From contig QHSQ01000001.1 in assembly GCA_003221615.1 (NCBI GenBank), positions 1 to 33,840 on the forward strand: a stretch of DNA of 33,840 bases, read 5' to 3'. Position numbers and translations under genes: made by a program. Positions 1-7,621 of the stretch are shown in pieces. This stretch comes from Candidatus Rokuibacteriota bacterium. GTDB lineage: Bacteria; Methylomirabilota; Methylomirabilia; Rokubacteriales; CSP1-6. The notes beneath the pieces are model-generated. The model was given only the letters and a program-made list of their open reading frames with translations, had not been told where the DNA came from and searched no databases. The stretch's first letter is position 1; each line of letters opens with the position of its first letter.

Positions 1-82
1 GAAGTAGGTCCTCCGACGTTTCCTCCCGGGCGCGGCTCGTGGCGAGCCGGCCGGCGAGGCAGTCCACCACCCGATAACGAGC

Positions 83-598
83 ATGGACACCTGGGTGCAT
101 CAGCGGATACGAACGATCTGTCGCCGACGTGTGGTCGCCTGGTGCCTCGTCGCCGGTAGCGCGCTGCTTTTCGCTCTCGGCCAGCACCGCTATATCAGCA
201 ACTTCATCCGTGGCCCCTTCGATGTCCGCCAGGCCGAGCTCGATACGACCGAAGACGTATCGGCCGCGCCGAGGTATTTCGTGAGAGTGACAGGGTCCAG
301 GCTGATCGACACCGGAATTCAGCAGATCAGGACGAAGAAGCGTGCCGGTGTGGAGAGCCGTTCGGTGTCCGCCACGAACTATGCGCTCGTGATCGGTGAC
401 CGGCTATTGATTGTCAAGCGCTCCGAGGGGACCGCGACGATGGCGCGGGGTGAGCTGATCGCCATGCCCGAGGATCTGCAGCGACATCTGTTCAACACGC
501 CCCAGATGCAGGCGATCCGTGGACGCTTCTATCCCATGGAGATATGCCCAGGACGCTGCCTCTCATCCAGTCGTGAAGCGAGCGGCGTCGTGGGGTGA
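83..598 (+). CDS. Hypothetical membrane-anchored protein, probably 3'-truncated
   Basis: I do not recognise a named family. The 171-residue product has a basic N-terminus (residues 1-17), one hydrophobic segment at about 18-33, and then a soluble region likely outside the membrane. The middle part (about 65-155) looks like an ordered domain with a hydrophobic strand pattern and the segment ALVIGDRLLIV. After residue about 152 (RFYPM) the sequence turns into an Arg/Ser/Cys-rich tail that looks like out-of-frame or foreign coding, so I infer that the native C-terminus, possibly with a second membrane helix, has been lost. The last 36 bases overlap the 3' end of the convergent antiporter gene, which is also cut short. 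The start is the ATG at 83; no clear ribosome binding site is visible. Confidence 0.5.
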   Translation: MDTWVHQRIRTICRRRVVAWCLVAGSALLFALGQHRYISNFIRGPFDVRQAELDTTEDVSAAPRYFVRVTGSRLIDTGIQQIRTKKRAGVESRSVSATNYALVIGDRLLIVKRSEGTATMARGELIAMPEDLQRHLFNTPQMQAIRGRFYPMEICPGRCLSSSREASGVVG

Positions 599-1357
599 TC
601 TCATCGGCACCGCGGTCGAAGCCCGCTTGCGAACGACGAAGAAGACCGGCGCCAGGTAGGCGGCGAGACCCGCGACGCGAGGGATGGCCCAGGCCCAGCT
701 GAACGCGCCCTTCACGAGCAACGAGATCGCCCCGAGGATGATCCAGCCCGAGACGTCGTCGATCGCGGCGGCGCCGATGGTGAGCGCCGCCGTCCGCGTG
801 TGAGAGAGACCGAGCTCCATGAAGATGCGACCGAGGATCGGTATCGCGGTGATCGACATGGCCACCGCGAAGAAGAGCTGGAAGCCGGACAGCGGCACGG
901 GCTCGGACAACCGCGCGTGGAACCACGGCGCCGTGAGATAGCCCAGCGCGAAGGGAACCGCGAGTCCGATCAGGCTGATGCCGACGATGGGCCGGCGGCT
1001 TCCGCCCAGGTGCCGCGTGAACTCGAATTCGAGGCCGATCTGGAACATCAGGAAGATCAGGCCGATCTGAGCTAGACCCGTGAAGATCGGGCCGGTGGAG
1101 GGAGGAAACAGTGTGTGCATCAAGTCCGGGAACAGGGCCCCGAGCAGGCTTGGTCCCAGCAGGAGGCCGGCCAGGATCTCGCCGGACACCTCGGTCTGGC
1201 CGAGCCGGCGCACGACAGCGGTCACGAGCCGGGTCGCGAGGAGGATCACGATGAGCTGGTACAGCAGGCGGAGCGTGATCTCCTCCGCGCCGGCGCCGAC
1301 CGCGGATTCCGAGGCCGAGGCACCCGGAAGCTGCGCCCCGACCGCCGCGACGAGCAC
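563..1357 (-). CDS. CPA2-type Na+/H+ (or K+/H+) antiporter, C-terminally truncated
   Basis: Inner-membrane monovalent cation:proton antiporter of the CPA2/KefB-like family. Visible family features are the glycine-rich helix GEILAGLLLGPSLLG (residues 59-73), FQIGLEFEF (105-113) and the paired aspartates of AIDDVSGW (D200/D201), which form the ion-binding site in this family. Family members have about 380-420 residues in the membrane domain. This one stops at 264, shortly after the DD helix, and residues about 243-264 are a polar Arg/Ser tail unlike a transporter helix. At least four transmembrane helices are therefore missing and the product is unlikely to work. The GTG start at 1357 lies 13 nt after the stop of the amidohydrolase gene, so it is probably the last gene of that leftward operon. 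Confidence 0.75.
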   Translation of the reverse strand: MLVAAVGAQLPGASASESAVGAGAEEITLRLLYQLIVILLATRLVTAVVRRLGQTEVSGEILAGLLLGPSLLGALFPDLMHTLFPPSTGPIFTGLAQIGLIFLMFQIGLEFEFTRHLGGSRRPIVGISLIGLAVPFALGYLTAPWFHARLSEPVPLSGFQLFFAVAMSITAIPILGRIFMELGLSHTRTAALTIGAAAIDDVSGWIILGAISLLVKGAFSWAWAIPRVAGLAAYLAPVFFVVRKRASTAVPMRSPHDAARFTTG

Positions 1358-1370
1358 TACGCCTGGAGCG

Positions 1371-2492
1371 TCAGGCCGCGCCGGCCAGGTTGTAGAGCCG
1401 CGCGCAGTTGTCCCAGAGGATCTTCCGCTTGCTCGCCTCCGAGAGCGGGAGCTTGAGAAAGAGGTTCGTCGCTTCCGGGAAGTGCGAGTCCGAGTGCGGA
1501 TAGTCGGTCGAGAAGACGAGCGTCTCGTCGCCGAGCTTCTGGACGACCCACTCGACCTGATCCTCGTCGGGATCGACGCTGATGAAGCACTGGCGACGGA
1601 AGTACTCGCTCGGCGGCGCCTCGAGCTTCGCCGTCTCGCCGCTCTTCGCCATCTCCCAGTACTCGTCGAGCCGCCAGAGGAGCCACGGCAGCCAGCTGCA
1701 GTTGCCCTCGAGGAAGGCGACGCGCAGGCGCGGGAAGCGCTCGAGGACGCCGCCCGCCGTCATCGAGGCGACGGCGGCCATCAGCTCGACCGGATTGTTC
1801 AATCCGCCGGCGATCGTCGTGCTCGGCGCCGTGAGGAAGCGGTTCACGAAGTGCGTGTCCGAATAGTTGTTCGGCGCGGGGTGAAAGCAGATCGGGATGT
1901 TCAGGCGCTCGGCTTCCGCCCACAGGGGGTCCATCGCCCGGTCGTGCAGGTTCACGCCGTTCACGGGATTCGGCATCATCTGGGCCGCGACGAAGCCGAG
2001 CTCCTTGACGGCCCGCCGGAGCTCGCCGGCCGCCAGGGTCGCGTCGTGCAGCGTGACGAGCGCCGCCGCCTGCATCCGGGCGGGATCCGGTTTGCGGAAG
2101 TCGGCCGCCCAGTCGTTCCAGGCCCGGCAGAGGGCCACTGCGAACCTCGGCTCGAAGGCGTCCACGCACACGACCGGAAGCGTGCGGAACAGCACGGCGA
2201 TGTCGAGACCCTCGGCGTCCATCGCGCGTAGCTGCGACACCGAGTCGAAGCGCGCGGCGGCGTAGTCCTTCAGCACGGTCGCGGCGCGCTGCTCGGCGTC
2301 GACCCGTCCACGGCCGAGCGGCCGCGGGAAGGTGAAGTCGCCGACCGTCCACTGGCTCGTGTAGGCGCCGCGCGTCGCGGTGGGCCGGGGCGTCCGGTCG
2401 CGATAGGCGGGATCGAGGTAGTGGTCATAGAGATCCGAGGGCTCGATCACGTGTAGATCGCTGTCGAGGACGCGGAAGCCGGCTTTGCTCAT
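1371..2492 (-). CDS. Amidohydrolase family protein (amidohydrolase 2 type)
   Basis: Metal-dependent hydrolase or decarboxylase of the amidohydrolase-2 (ACMSD-like TIM-barrel) group, 373 residues. The N-terminal metal motif is D12-L-H14, a second histidine lies in CFHPAPNN, and a late aspartate in FSTDYPHSDS matches the C-terminal metal-binding Asp of the fold. Proteins of this type act on small aromatic or cyclic carboxylates, but the substrate cannot be read from sequence. The start is the ATG at 2492: it forms an ATGA overlap with the stop of the upstream M20 peptidase gene, and the longer frame upstream of it is an artefact. Translational coupling suggests that peptidase and amidohydrolase act on connected substrates, for example an amide or peptide followed by its released acid; this is inference. 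Confidence 0.85.
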   Translation of the reverse strand: MSKAGFRVLDSDLHVIEPSDLYDHYLDPAYRDRTPRPTATRGAYTSQWTVGDFTFPRPLGRGRVDAEQRAATVLKDYAAARFDSVSQLRAMDAEGLDIAVLFRTLPVVCVDAFEPRFAVALCRAWNDWAADFRKPDPARMQAAALVTLHDATLAAGELRRAVKELGFVAAQMMPNPVNGVNLHDRAMDPLWAEAERLNIPICFHPAPNNYSDTHFVNRFLTAPSTTIAGGLNNPVELMAAVASMTAGGVLERFPRLRVAFLEGNCSWLPWLLWRLDEYWEMAKSGETAKLEAPPSEYFRRQCFISVDPDEDQVEWVVQKLGDETLVFSTDYPHSDSHFPEATNLFLKLPLSEASKRKILWDNCARLYNLAGAA

Positions 2493-3913
2493 TTCGCCCT
2501 CCCGGAGTGGTCGGCGATGACCTGCGCGACGCACGAGGTCACCTTCGCGCCGGTCGGCAAGTGGAGGAACTCGTTCGGTCCGTGGGCGTTCGACCCCGGG
2601 CCCATCGCGCCGGTGATGAGGAACTGGGCCTCGGGGAAGCGCTCGCCGAGCATGCTCATGAACGGAATCGACCCGCCGAGCCCGGCGAACATCGCCGGCT
2701 TGCCGAAGTAGCTCAGCGACGCGCGGTTGATCGACTCGAGGAGTGCGGGCTTCGTCGCCGGCGCATTCCAGCCGTTGCCCCCGTCGCCGCCGTAGGTCTC
2801 GAGCTTGACGCGCGCGCCGTACGGCGGATCGGCCTCGAGGATCTCCTTGAGCCGTCGCACCGCGCGGCCGGCCTCGCACGTCGGCGGCAGGCGAAGCGAG
2901 AGCTTCAGCGAGGTCTGGGGGCGCAGCACGTTACCGCCGTCGATCGGCAGCGGCAGCCCCGCGGCGCCGGTGATCGCGAGCGCCGGCCGCCACGTGTTGT
3001 TCAAGATCAGCTCGTACGGATCGGTGCTCACGGGCATCCCGCCCGGCGGGAACGGGAAGCGATCATAGATCTCGGTGCCGAGCACCTTCGCGACCTCGCG
3101 CGCCTCGGCGGCCCGCTCGCGCGGGATCTCGACGTGAAAATCGCGCGGGTGGATATGCCCCGTCCGCGAATCCTCGATGCGATCGAGCAGCTGACGCAGG
3201 ATGCGGAAGCTCGAGGCCACGATGCCGCTGGCGGCGCCGGAGTGCACGCCTTCGGTGAGCACCTCGACGGTGAGGACGCCACCGACGACGCCGCGGAGCG
3301 AGGTCGTGCCCCAGAGCTGCTCGTAGTTGCCGCAGCCCGAGTCGAGGCACACCACGAGGCTCGGCGTGCCGAGCTTGGTCTTGAGCGCGTCGACGTAGTA
3401 GGGGAGATCCGCGCTGCCGCTCTCCTCGCATGCCTCGATGAGCACGACGCAGCGCGCGTGTCGCGCCCGCTGCTCCTGCAGCGCCTGGATCGCGGTGAGC
3501 GCGGCAAAGGTGGCGTAGCCGTCGTCGCCGACACCGCGGCCGTAGAGCTTGTCGCCCCGCCGTACCGGTGTCCATGGCCCGGTGCCCTCGGCCCAGCCGA
3601 TCATCTCGGGCTGTTTGTCCAGATGGCCGTAGAGCAGCACCGTGTCGGTGCCGGTACCGGGCGCCTCCATGAAGATCACGGGCGTGCGGCCTTCGAGGCG
3701 GACGACCTCGATGCGCAGACCCTCGATCGGCCGTTCACTCGCCCAGCCGCGCAAGAGCTCGACCGCCCGATCGATATGGCCGTGCTCGCGCCACTGGGCG
3801 TCGAACATCGGCGACTTCGCGGGAATCTTGACGTACTCGTGCAGGGTCGGAACGATGCTCTGGTCCCACGTCTTCTGGACGAAGTCGCGGATCTTACCGG
3901 TGTCGAGCGCCAT
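2489..3913 (-). CDS. M20 family metallopeptidase (dipeptidase-like)
   Basis: Zinc aminoacylase/dipeptidase of the M20/M25/M40 family, 474 residues, a typical length. The co-catalytic zinc site is visible: GHLDKQP (H97 with D99), GRGVGDDG (bridging Asp at 130), ACEESGS (general base and ligand, E163/E164), the Asp of VCLDSGCGN, and the late His of SNAHGPNE. The lid (dimerisation) domain occupies roughly residues 215-390. There is no signal peptide, so it is cytoplasmic. The start ATG at 3913 has a good ribosome binding site (TGAGGAG) that overlaps the stop of the preceding zinc-ribbon gene, and the stop overlaps the amidohydrolase start (ATGA). It is the central gene of a tight leftward operon. 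The likely role is peptide or N-acyl amino acid hydrolysis; the exact substrate is unknown. Confidence 0.9.
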   Translation of the reverse strand: MALDTGKIRDFVQKTWDQSIVPTLHEYVKIPAKSPMFDAQWREHGHIDRAVELLRGWASERPIEGLRIEVVRLEGRTPVIFMEAPGTGTDTVLLYGHLDKQPEMIGWAEGTGPWTPVRRGDKLYGRGVGDDGYATFAALTAIQALQEQRARHARCVVLIEACEESGSADLPYYVDALKTKLGTPSLVVCLDSGCGNYEQLWGTTSLRGVVGGVLTVEVLTEGVHSGAASGIVASSFRILRQLLDRIEDSRTGHIHPRDFHVEIPRERAAEAREVAKVLGTEIYDRFPFPPGGMPVSTDPYELILNNTWRPALAITGAAGLPLPIDGGNVLRPQTSLKLSLRLPPTCEAGRAVRRLKEILEADPPYGARVKLETYGGDGGNGWNAPATKPALLESINRASLSYFGKPAMFAGLGGSIPFMSMLGERFPEAQFLITGAMGPGSNAHGPNEFLHLPTGAKVTSCVAQVIADHSGRAK

Positions 3914-3922
3914 GGAGACTCC

Positions 3923-4198
3923 TCAGGAAGCGATGCGGAGGCCCGAACGGATCTCCCAGAGCTCCTGGAGCTCGAGCGGCGCATCGGCGATCCGCGCGAG
4001 CTTGCCGCAGAGGCGACAGTGGATGAACGCCGGCTCGCGGCCGACGTACGTGCTGTCGCACTTGGGGCACCGTGCCTGCGGCGCGGCGAGGAAGCGCTTC
4101 GCGGTCCGCTGCAAAGTGTGCTCGGGAGTGAGGCGGATCACCGTCGCAGGGGCGGGCGCGGCTTTCCGTTTCACGCGTTTCGCTTTCGCCAGCTTCAT
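3923..4198 (-). CDS. Small zinc-ribbon protein
   Basis: A 91-residue protein with a strongly basic Lys/Arg/Ala/Pro N-terminus (residues 1-20) and a compact zinc ribbon: CPKC (44-47) and CRLC (61-64), a 13-residue knuckle spacing. A short acidic/leucine-rich helix follows. The basic tail plus ribbon suggests nucleic-acid binding or a small adaptor, but no named family was recognised. The ATG at 4198 is chosen because it follows a TACAAT hexamer by 11 nt and because the much longer open frame upstream is antisense to the LLM gene. It is the first gene of the operon with the M20 peptidase (stop 9 nt before that start). Confidence 0.7.
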   Translation of the reverse strand: MKLAKAKRVKRKAAPAPATVIRLTPEHTLQRTAKRFLAAPQARCPKCDSTYVGREPAFIHCRLCGKLARIADAPLELQELWEIRSGLRIAS

Positions 4199-4231
4199 GG
4201 GCGAGGGCCATTGTAGCGTATCTTTGGCCGA
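4199..4231. promoter_or_regulatory. Compact divergent promoter between zinc-ribbon and LLM genes
   Basis: Only 33 bp separate the two divergent start codons. On the plus strand TATCTT (4219-4224) ends 7 nt before the ATG at 4232, which would give a leaderless transcript. On the minus strand TACAAT (4215-4210) ends 11 nt before the ATG at 4198, implying a leader of about 4 nt. The two hexamers are back to back, 3 bp apart. No convincing -35 elements are seen. Confidence 0.5.
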
Positions 4232-5266
4232 ATGAGGGTCGGTGTAGTCCTGGACGGGCGGCGGTCGGCCGCCGAGATCGCCGAGCTCGCGCGGCTGGCC
4301 GAGACGTACGGCCTCTCCCACGTATGGCTGTCGGGCGGCGCCAGGACGAAGGACCATTTCGTGCGGCTCGCGCTGGCGGCCGCCGCGACTCACCGGATCA
4401 GGCTGGGCCCGATCGCGCTGAGCCCGTTCGAGATGCATCCCGTGCACATCGGGCTGGCGCTCTTGACGCTCGACGAGATCGCGCCCGGCCGCACGTGCCT
4501 GGTGCTCGGCGCGGGCGGCGATCTGGCCGCGACGCTCGAGCCGCCCGCGCGCGGCCGCGTCGAGGCCGTCGAGGAATGTCTCGACATCCTCCGCGCCCAG
4601 GCGGCCGGCGGCGAGATCAACTACGCGGGCGCCCACTTTCGAGTGACCCGGCTCTTCTCGCCGTGGAGCCGTGTGGTGATGGATCGGCTCTATCTCGGCG
4701 CGAATCGGCCGCGGATGCTGCGGCTCGGGGCGCGCAAGGCCGACGGCGTGATGGTGACCGACATGCCGCTCGCTCACCTCGGCCTGCTCATCGCGAGTAT
4801 CCGCGCCGAGCTCGCCGAGGCCAACCGAGATCCGCGCACGTTCGCGGTCAGCAACTGGTTCGTCTGGAATGTCCAGGAGACTCGCGCGGAAGCCGAGCGG
4901 CTGGCCCGACGCCAGCTCGGGTTTCGCCTGTATTACATCCGTGAAATCGCGTCCTCGATCGGGCTCGGGGAGGCCGAGGCGCGCGAGCTGTCGGCCAGGC
5001 AACCCGAGATGTTGCGCGCGATCTTCCAGGGCCGGGAGCCGTGGTCCCCGCCGCCGCCGGTCGCGGATCGCCTGATCGAGCATCTCACCTTGACCTCCGA
5101 CCGCCGCGGGCTCGAGGCGTGCGTGGGCCGCCTCCAGGAGTTCGAGCGGCTGGGGCTCAGCGAGATCGCGCTGGCTCCCCACGGCGATCCCGCCGCCGCG
5201 ATCCAGCTGATCGGCGACGCCGTGATCCCCGCGGTCGACCGCGACGGAGCCTCCCGCGTTCCGTGA
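4232..5266 (+). CDS. LLM class flavin-dependent oxidoreductase
   Basis: Luciferase-like monooxygenase/F420- or FMN-dependent oxidoreductase, 344 residues, the usual length for the bacterial luciferase TIM-barrel family. Family hallmarks are the N-terminal strand MRVGVVLDG, LARLAETYGLSHVWLS, THRIRLGPIALSPFEMHPV (the conserved barrel-strand region with R and P before the loop), the DEIAPGR helix start and the VLGAGGD motif. The C-terminal region (about 280-330) resembles the F420-dependent subgroup, in which a late helix checks the mass-dehydrogenase-type substrate. Substrate and cofactor choice (FMN or F420) cannot be decided from sequence alone. It starts at ATG 4232, 7 nt after a TATCTT hexamer. 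A VOC-family gene follows after 41 nt, probably co-transcribed. Confidence 0.85.
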   Translation: MRVGVVLDGRRSAAEIAELARLAETYGLSHVWLSGGARTKDHFVRLALAAAATHRIRLGPIALSPFEMHPVHIGLALLTLDEIAPGRTCLVLGAGGDLAATLEPPARGRVEAVEECLDILRAQAAGGEINYAGAHFRVTRLFSPWSRVVMDRLYLGANRPRMLRLGARKADGVMVTDMPLAHLGLLIASIRAELAEANRDPRTFAVSNWFVWNVQETRAEAERLARRQLGFRLYYIREIASSIGLGEAEARELSARQPEMLRAIFQGREPWSPPPPVADRLIEHLTLTSDRRGLEACVGRLQEFERLGLSEIALAPHGDPAAAIQLIGDAVIPAVDRDGASRVP

Positions 5267-5307
5267 CTGGCGGCCCGCCGATGTCGTATCCTGTGCCAGG
5301 AGGGCGC

Positions 5308-5679
5308 ATGATCAAACTCGACCACCTGACGATCGCGGTGACCAACAGCGACAAGTCACGCGACTGGTATATCGAGACGCTCGGGCTCAAGCTCGAGTTC
5401 GAGATTCCAGAGCGGCGTACCTCGGCCGTGCAGGACGAGTTCGGCTTCACGCTGTTCCTCGCCGAGACGCCCGGGGGGCCGGGGCGCCCGAGCTGCGTCC
5501 TGACGTTCCAGGTCAGCGACGTCGAAGCCAAACATCGCCAGCTGGTGGCCGCCGGCGTGCAGTTCGTCCATCCGCCACAGAAGACGTTCTGGGGTTACGG
5601 CGCTGATCTGAAGGACCCCGACGGCTACCACATATGGCTGTGGGACGAGAAGACGATGCGGGAGAAGGGCGAGGCCTGA
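5308..5679 (+). CDS. VOC family protein (glyoxalase/dioxygenase fold)
   Basis: Vicinal-oxygen-chelate fold protein of 123 residues, a single two-module (beta-alpha-beta-beta-beta) chain. The N-terminal module opens with LDHLTIAVTNSDKS with H6, and the second module ends in KDPDGYHIWLWD. In metal-dependent members the last strand usually reads DPDGxxIEL with a metal-binding Glu; here that position is Trp (W110), so one ligand appears missing and the protein may be a non-catalytic or binding type. The start is the ATG at 5308 because AGGAGG at 5298-5303 sits 4 nt before it; the in-frame ATG at 5281 has no such site. TATCCT at 5287-5292 could serve as an internal -10. Confidence 0.85.
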   Translation: MIKLDHLTIAVTNSDKSRDWYIETLGLKLEFEIPERRTSAVQDEFGFTLFLAETPGGPGRPSCVLTFQVSDVEAKHRQLVAAGVQFVHPPQKTFWGYGADLKDPDGYHIWLWDEKTMREKGEA

Positions 5680-6356
5680 GCGCCGAGCTCCTCGCGGCGC
5701 GCTGGAACTCCGAGTACCGCGCGGGCCGCTATGTCGCCGAGCGCCCGCTCCCGTTCGTCGACCGGATCCTCTCCACGTTGCGAGCCCATCCCGCGGCGAT
5801 GAGCGGCGTCGGGCTCTACGTCGGCTGTGGCAATGGCCGCAACTACCTGCCGCTGGTGGCCGCCGGCCTCACTCTCCACGGACTCGACGTTTCACGAGAG
5901 GCGCTCGACCAGCTCATCGCTCGCCGCGCGGACTTGAAGCCCCGGCTCACGTGCGCGGATTTCAGAGATCTCGAGATCGGATCGCCGTTCGACTACCTCG
6001 TGGCGATCCAAGTGTTCCAGCACGGTGTCCAGGCCGACGCGGAATCGTACTTCGCGAAGACGGCGGCGATGCTGAAAGCCGGCGGGCTCTTCTTCCTGCG
6101 CGTGAACTCGGCGTCGACCGAGATGTACCTCCGGCACACGATCATCGATCGGAACGACTTCGGCGGGCTGACGATCCGGTATGACGAAGGGCCCAAGAGC
6201 GGGCTCTGCGTCCACTTCTACTCGCGCCCAGAGCTGCTCGAGCTCGCTCGCGATCGGTTCCAGCCGCTGGCCGGGCCGCGCGAGGCCGTGACCGCGCGAA
6301 CTCCGCCGAAGACGGGCAGCTGGTCGCAGTGGGAAGCGGTCTGGCAGAGGCTGTAG
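5634..6356 (+). CDS. Class I SAM-dependent methyltransferase
   Basis: S-adenosylmethionine-dependent methyltransferase with a Rossmann fold. Motif I is LYVGCGNGRNY followed by the motif II strand HGLDVS; DFRDLEI is the motif III region and the core continues through the LKAGGLFFLRV strand. It is about 225-240 residues depending on the start. The ATG at 5634 overlaps the VOC gene by 46 nt and has no ribosome binding site. A CTG at 5676, overlapping the VOC stop as CTGA and preceded by GGAGAAGG with a 7-nt spacer, fits the family N-terminus (WNSEYRAGRY near the start) better. Either way it is translationally coupled to the VOC gene. The acceptor substrate (metabolite or protein) is unknown. A poly-A tract and hairpin follow at 6361-6399. 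Confidence 0.85.
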   Translation: MAVGREDDAGEGRGLSAELLAARWNSEYRAGRYVAERPLPFVDRILSTLRAHPAAMSGVGLYVGCGNGRNYLPLVAAGLTLHGLDVSREALDQLIARRADLKPRLTCADFRDLEIGSPFDYLVAIQVFQHGVQADAESYFAKTAAMLKAGGLFFLRVNSASTEMYLRHTIIDRNDFGGLTIRYDEGPKSGLCVHFYSRPELLELARDRFQPLAGPREAVTARTPPKTGSWSQWEAVWQRL

Positions 6357-6360
6357 CGGG

Positions 6361-6399
6361 AAAAAAACTGGGGCCACGCCGACTTCACGGCGTGGCCCC
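6361..6399 (-). terminator. Rho-independent terminator of the DUF1344-like gene
   Basis: A perfect 12-bp inverted repeat (6370-6381 with 6388-6399, arm GGGGCCACGCCG) and a 6-nt loop. Read on the minus strand, the hairpin is followed by two bases and then seven Ts (6367-6361). It lies 26 nt past the stop of the leftward gene at 6426 and just past the stop of the rightward methyltransferase, so it may end transcription in both directions, but the T-tract favours the minus strand. Confidence 0.9.
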
Positions 6400-6425
6400 G
6401 GTGCCGCGATCGACGGTGGTCCGAG

Positions 6426-6722
6426 CTAGTCCCCGGACTGGATGGACAGTAGCGGGTCGGTGCTGCCGTCCAGGCCGATCCGGCGCTGCAGGTCGGTGAC
6501 GACCTTCTTGCCGTCCTTCGACTCGTACGCCGCCTCCACGTAGTTGCCCGGCGACACGGTGGCTTCCTGGCCCTCGGTGACCCAGAGACGCGTGCCGTCT
6601 TCCAGGACGACCGTGTGCTTGTTGGTGTCCATCGAGTAGATCGTGCCCCTCGTCTCCTCGGCCGCCGCGGTGAGCGAGAGGCCGAGTGTCAGCGCCAGCG
6701 CCAGTCCCAACGTCTTCCCCAT
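6426..6722 (-). CDS. Small secreted DUF1344-like protein
   Basis: A 98-residue protein with a clear Sec signal peptide (MGKTLGLALALTLGLSLTAAAEE, so cleavage near residue 21-22) and a compact beta-rich domain: TRGTIYSMDTNKHTVVLEDG followed by TRLWVTEG, resembling the DUF1344 family of small periplasmic proteins. The function of the family is not established; the fold suggests a small beta-barrel. The ATG at 6722 is chosen over one six codons upstream because AAAGGAG lies 7 nt before it and the signal peptide then starts cleanly. The gene is monocistronic: it has its own -24/-12 promoter upstream and an intrinsic terminator downstream. It sits next to a sigma-54 regulator operon, which is its likely activator. 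Confidence 0.8.
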   Translation of the reverse strand: MGKTLGLALALTLGLSLTAAAEETRGTIYSMDTNKHTVVLEDGTRLWVTEGQEATVSPGNYVEAAYESKDGKKVVTDLQRRIGLDGSTDPLLSIQSGD

Positions 6723-6761
6723 GGGTGATCTCCTTTGCAAAAGTGGGTCACCCTAGGGGTA

Positions 6762-6777
6762 GGCAATTGCCGTGCCG
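6762..6777 (-). promoter_or_regulatory. Sigma-54 (-24/-12) promoter of the DUF1344-like gene
   Basis: On the minus strand the sequence reads CCGGCACGGCAATTGCC. It matches the sigma-54 consensus TGGCACG-N4-TTGC: GG at 6776-6775, exactly 10 bp, then GC at 6764-6763. The only core departures are C for T before GG and C after TTGC. The start of transcription would fall near 6751, giving a leader of about 29 nt that carries the AAAGGAG ribosome binding site. The regulator encoded at 7622-8986 has the GAFTGA loop needed to activate this holoenzyme. Confidence 0.75.
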
Positions 6778-6854
6778 GAACGTAGCGCTCTTCGATGCTT
6801 CGATTTCGCGTGTACTTGGCGATCAGCGGCTGCGTTCGCGGCGACCGATCCACC

Positions 6855-6887
6855 GTGGCAGAACGCCACACCGTGGCGAAGCGCCAC
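6855..6887. promoter_or_regulatory. Paired inverted repeats, candidate enhancer (UAS) for the sigma-54 regulator
   Basis: Two perfect dyads of the form GTGGC-N5-GCCAC: 6855-6869 and 6873-6887, centres 18 bp apart (6862 and 6880). They lie about 111 and 129 bp upstream of the inferred start of the -24/-12 promoter, the usual place for the dimer sites of NtrC-type activators. They begin only 7 nt past the stop of the protease gene, so they could also fold as RNA hairpins there, but no T-tract follows. Confidence 0.55.
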
Positions 6888-6893
6888 AGCGCC

Positions 6894-7621
6894 TTACCGG
6901 CGCACGTAGTTACTCAATCCCGATTCCACCAGAAACCGCGCGATCAGGGGTGCCGGAATCACGGTCGTTTCGCCGGCCACCGGAACCTCGAGCACCCGGT
7001 CCTTCATTTCCGGAATCGCCACCTTCGCCGTGCGGTAGCTCTCGACGATGGCGACCAGCTCGCCGGTCACCGCATCGAACACGCCGCCGCCGCTCGATCC
7101 GTAGCTCACCGTGGCGCTCACCATTCGCGGCGGTCCCGCCACCGGCAACTCGCCCGCGGGTGCTTCGATCTGGCTGACGACACCCCGCACCACCGTGAAG
7201 CGCTGACCCCACGGAAAGGAGACGAGCAGAATTTCGTCCCCGAGCGTCGTGACCATCTTCAAGCGAGCGGGTGTGACCTCGGCGTACTCGGTCTCGATGA
7301 TGGCCAGGTCGCGGTCGCCGCTCACGAAGGCGATCGTCGCGGGCGCCATCGTGGTCTGGCCCGGCAGGCGCACATACAGCTGCTGAGGCCGAGAAGGCTC
7401 GAGGAAATGCCGGGCGGTCGCGATCCACATGCGCCGCGACGCGAAATGGGTTGCGACCACGACCCCGGACGCCGCCCGGCTGATACCGGCCTCGTGCTCG
7501 GACCTGAGCTGGACCGTGGACGCGAGGATGCCGCGGATCAGCTCGCCGCGGTCCGGCGTGCGGACCGCGGGGGCGCAGCCGGCTCCCCCGAGGACGAGCG
7601 CGGCGATCATGAGCGCGCGTT

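Noticed and set aside
1080..4216. Several long plus-strand frames between 1.1 and 4.2 kb
   Set aside because: All are shadows of the leftward operon with Arg/Ala/Gly/His-rich products and no motif.
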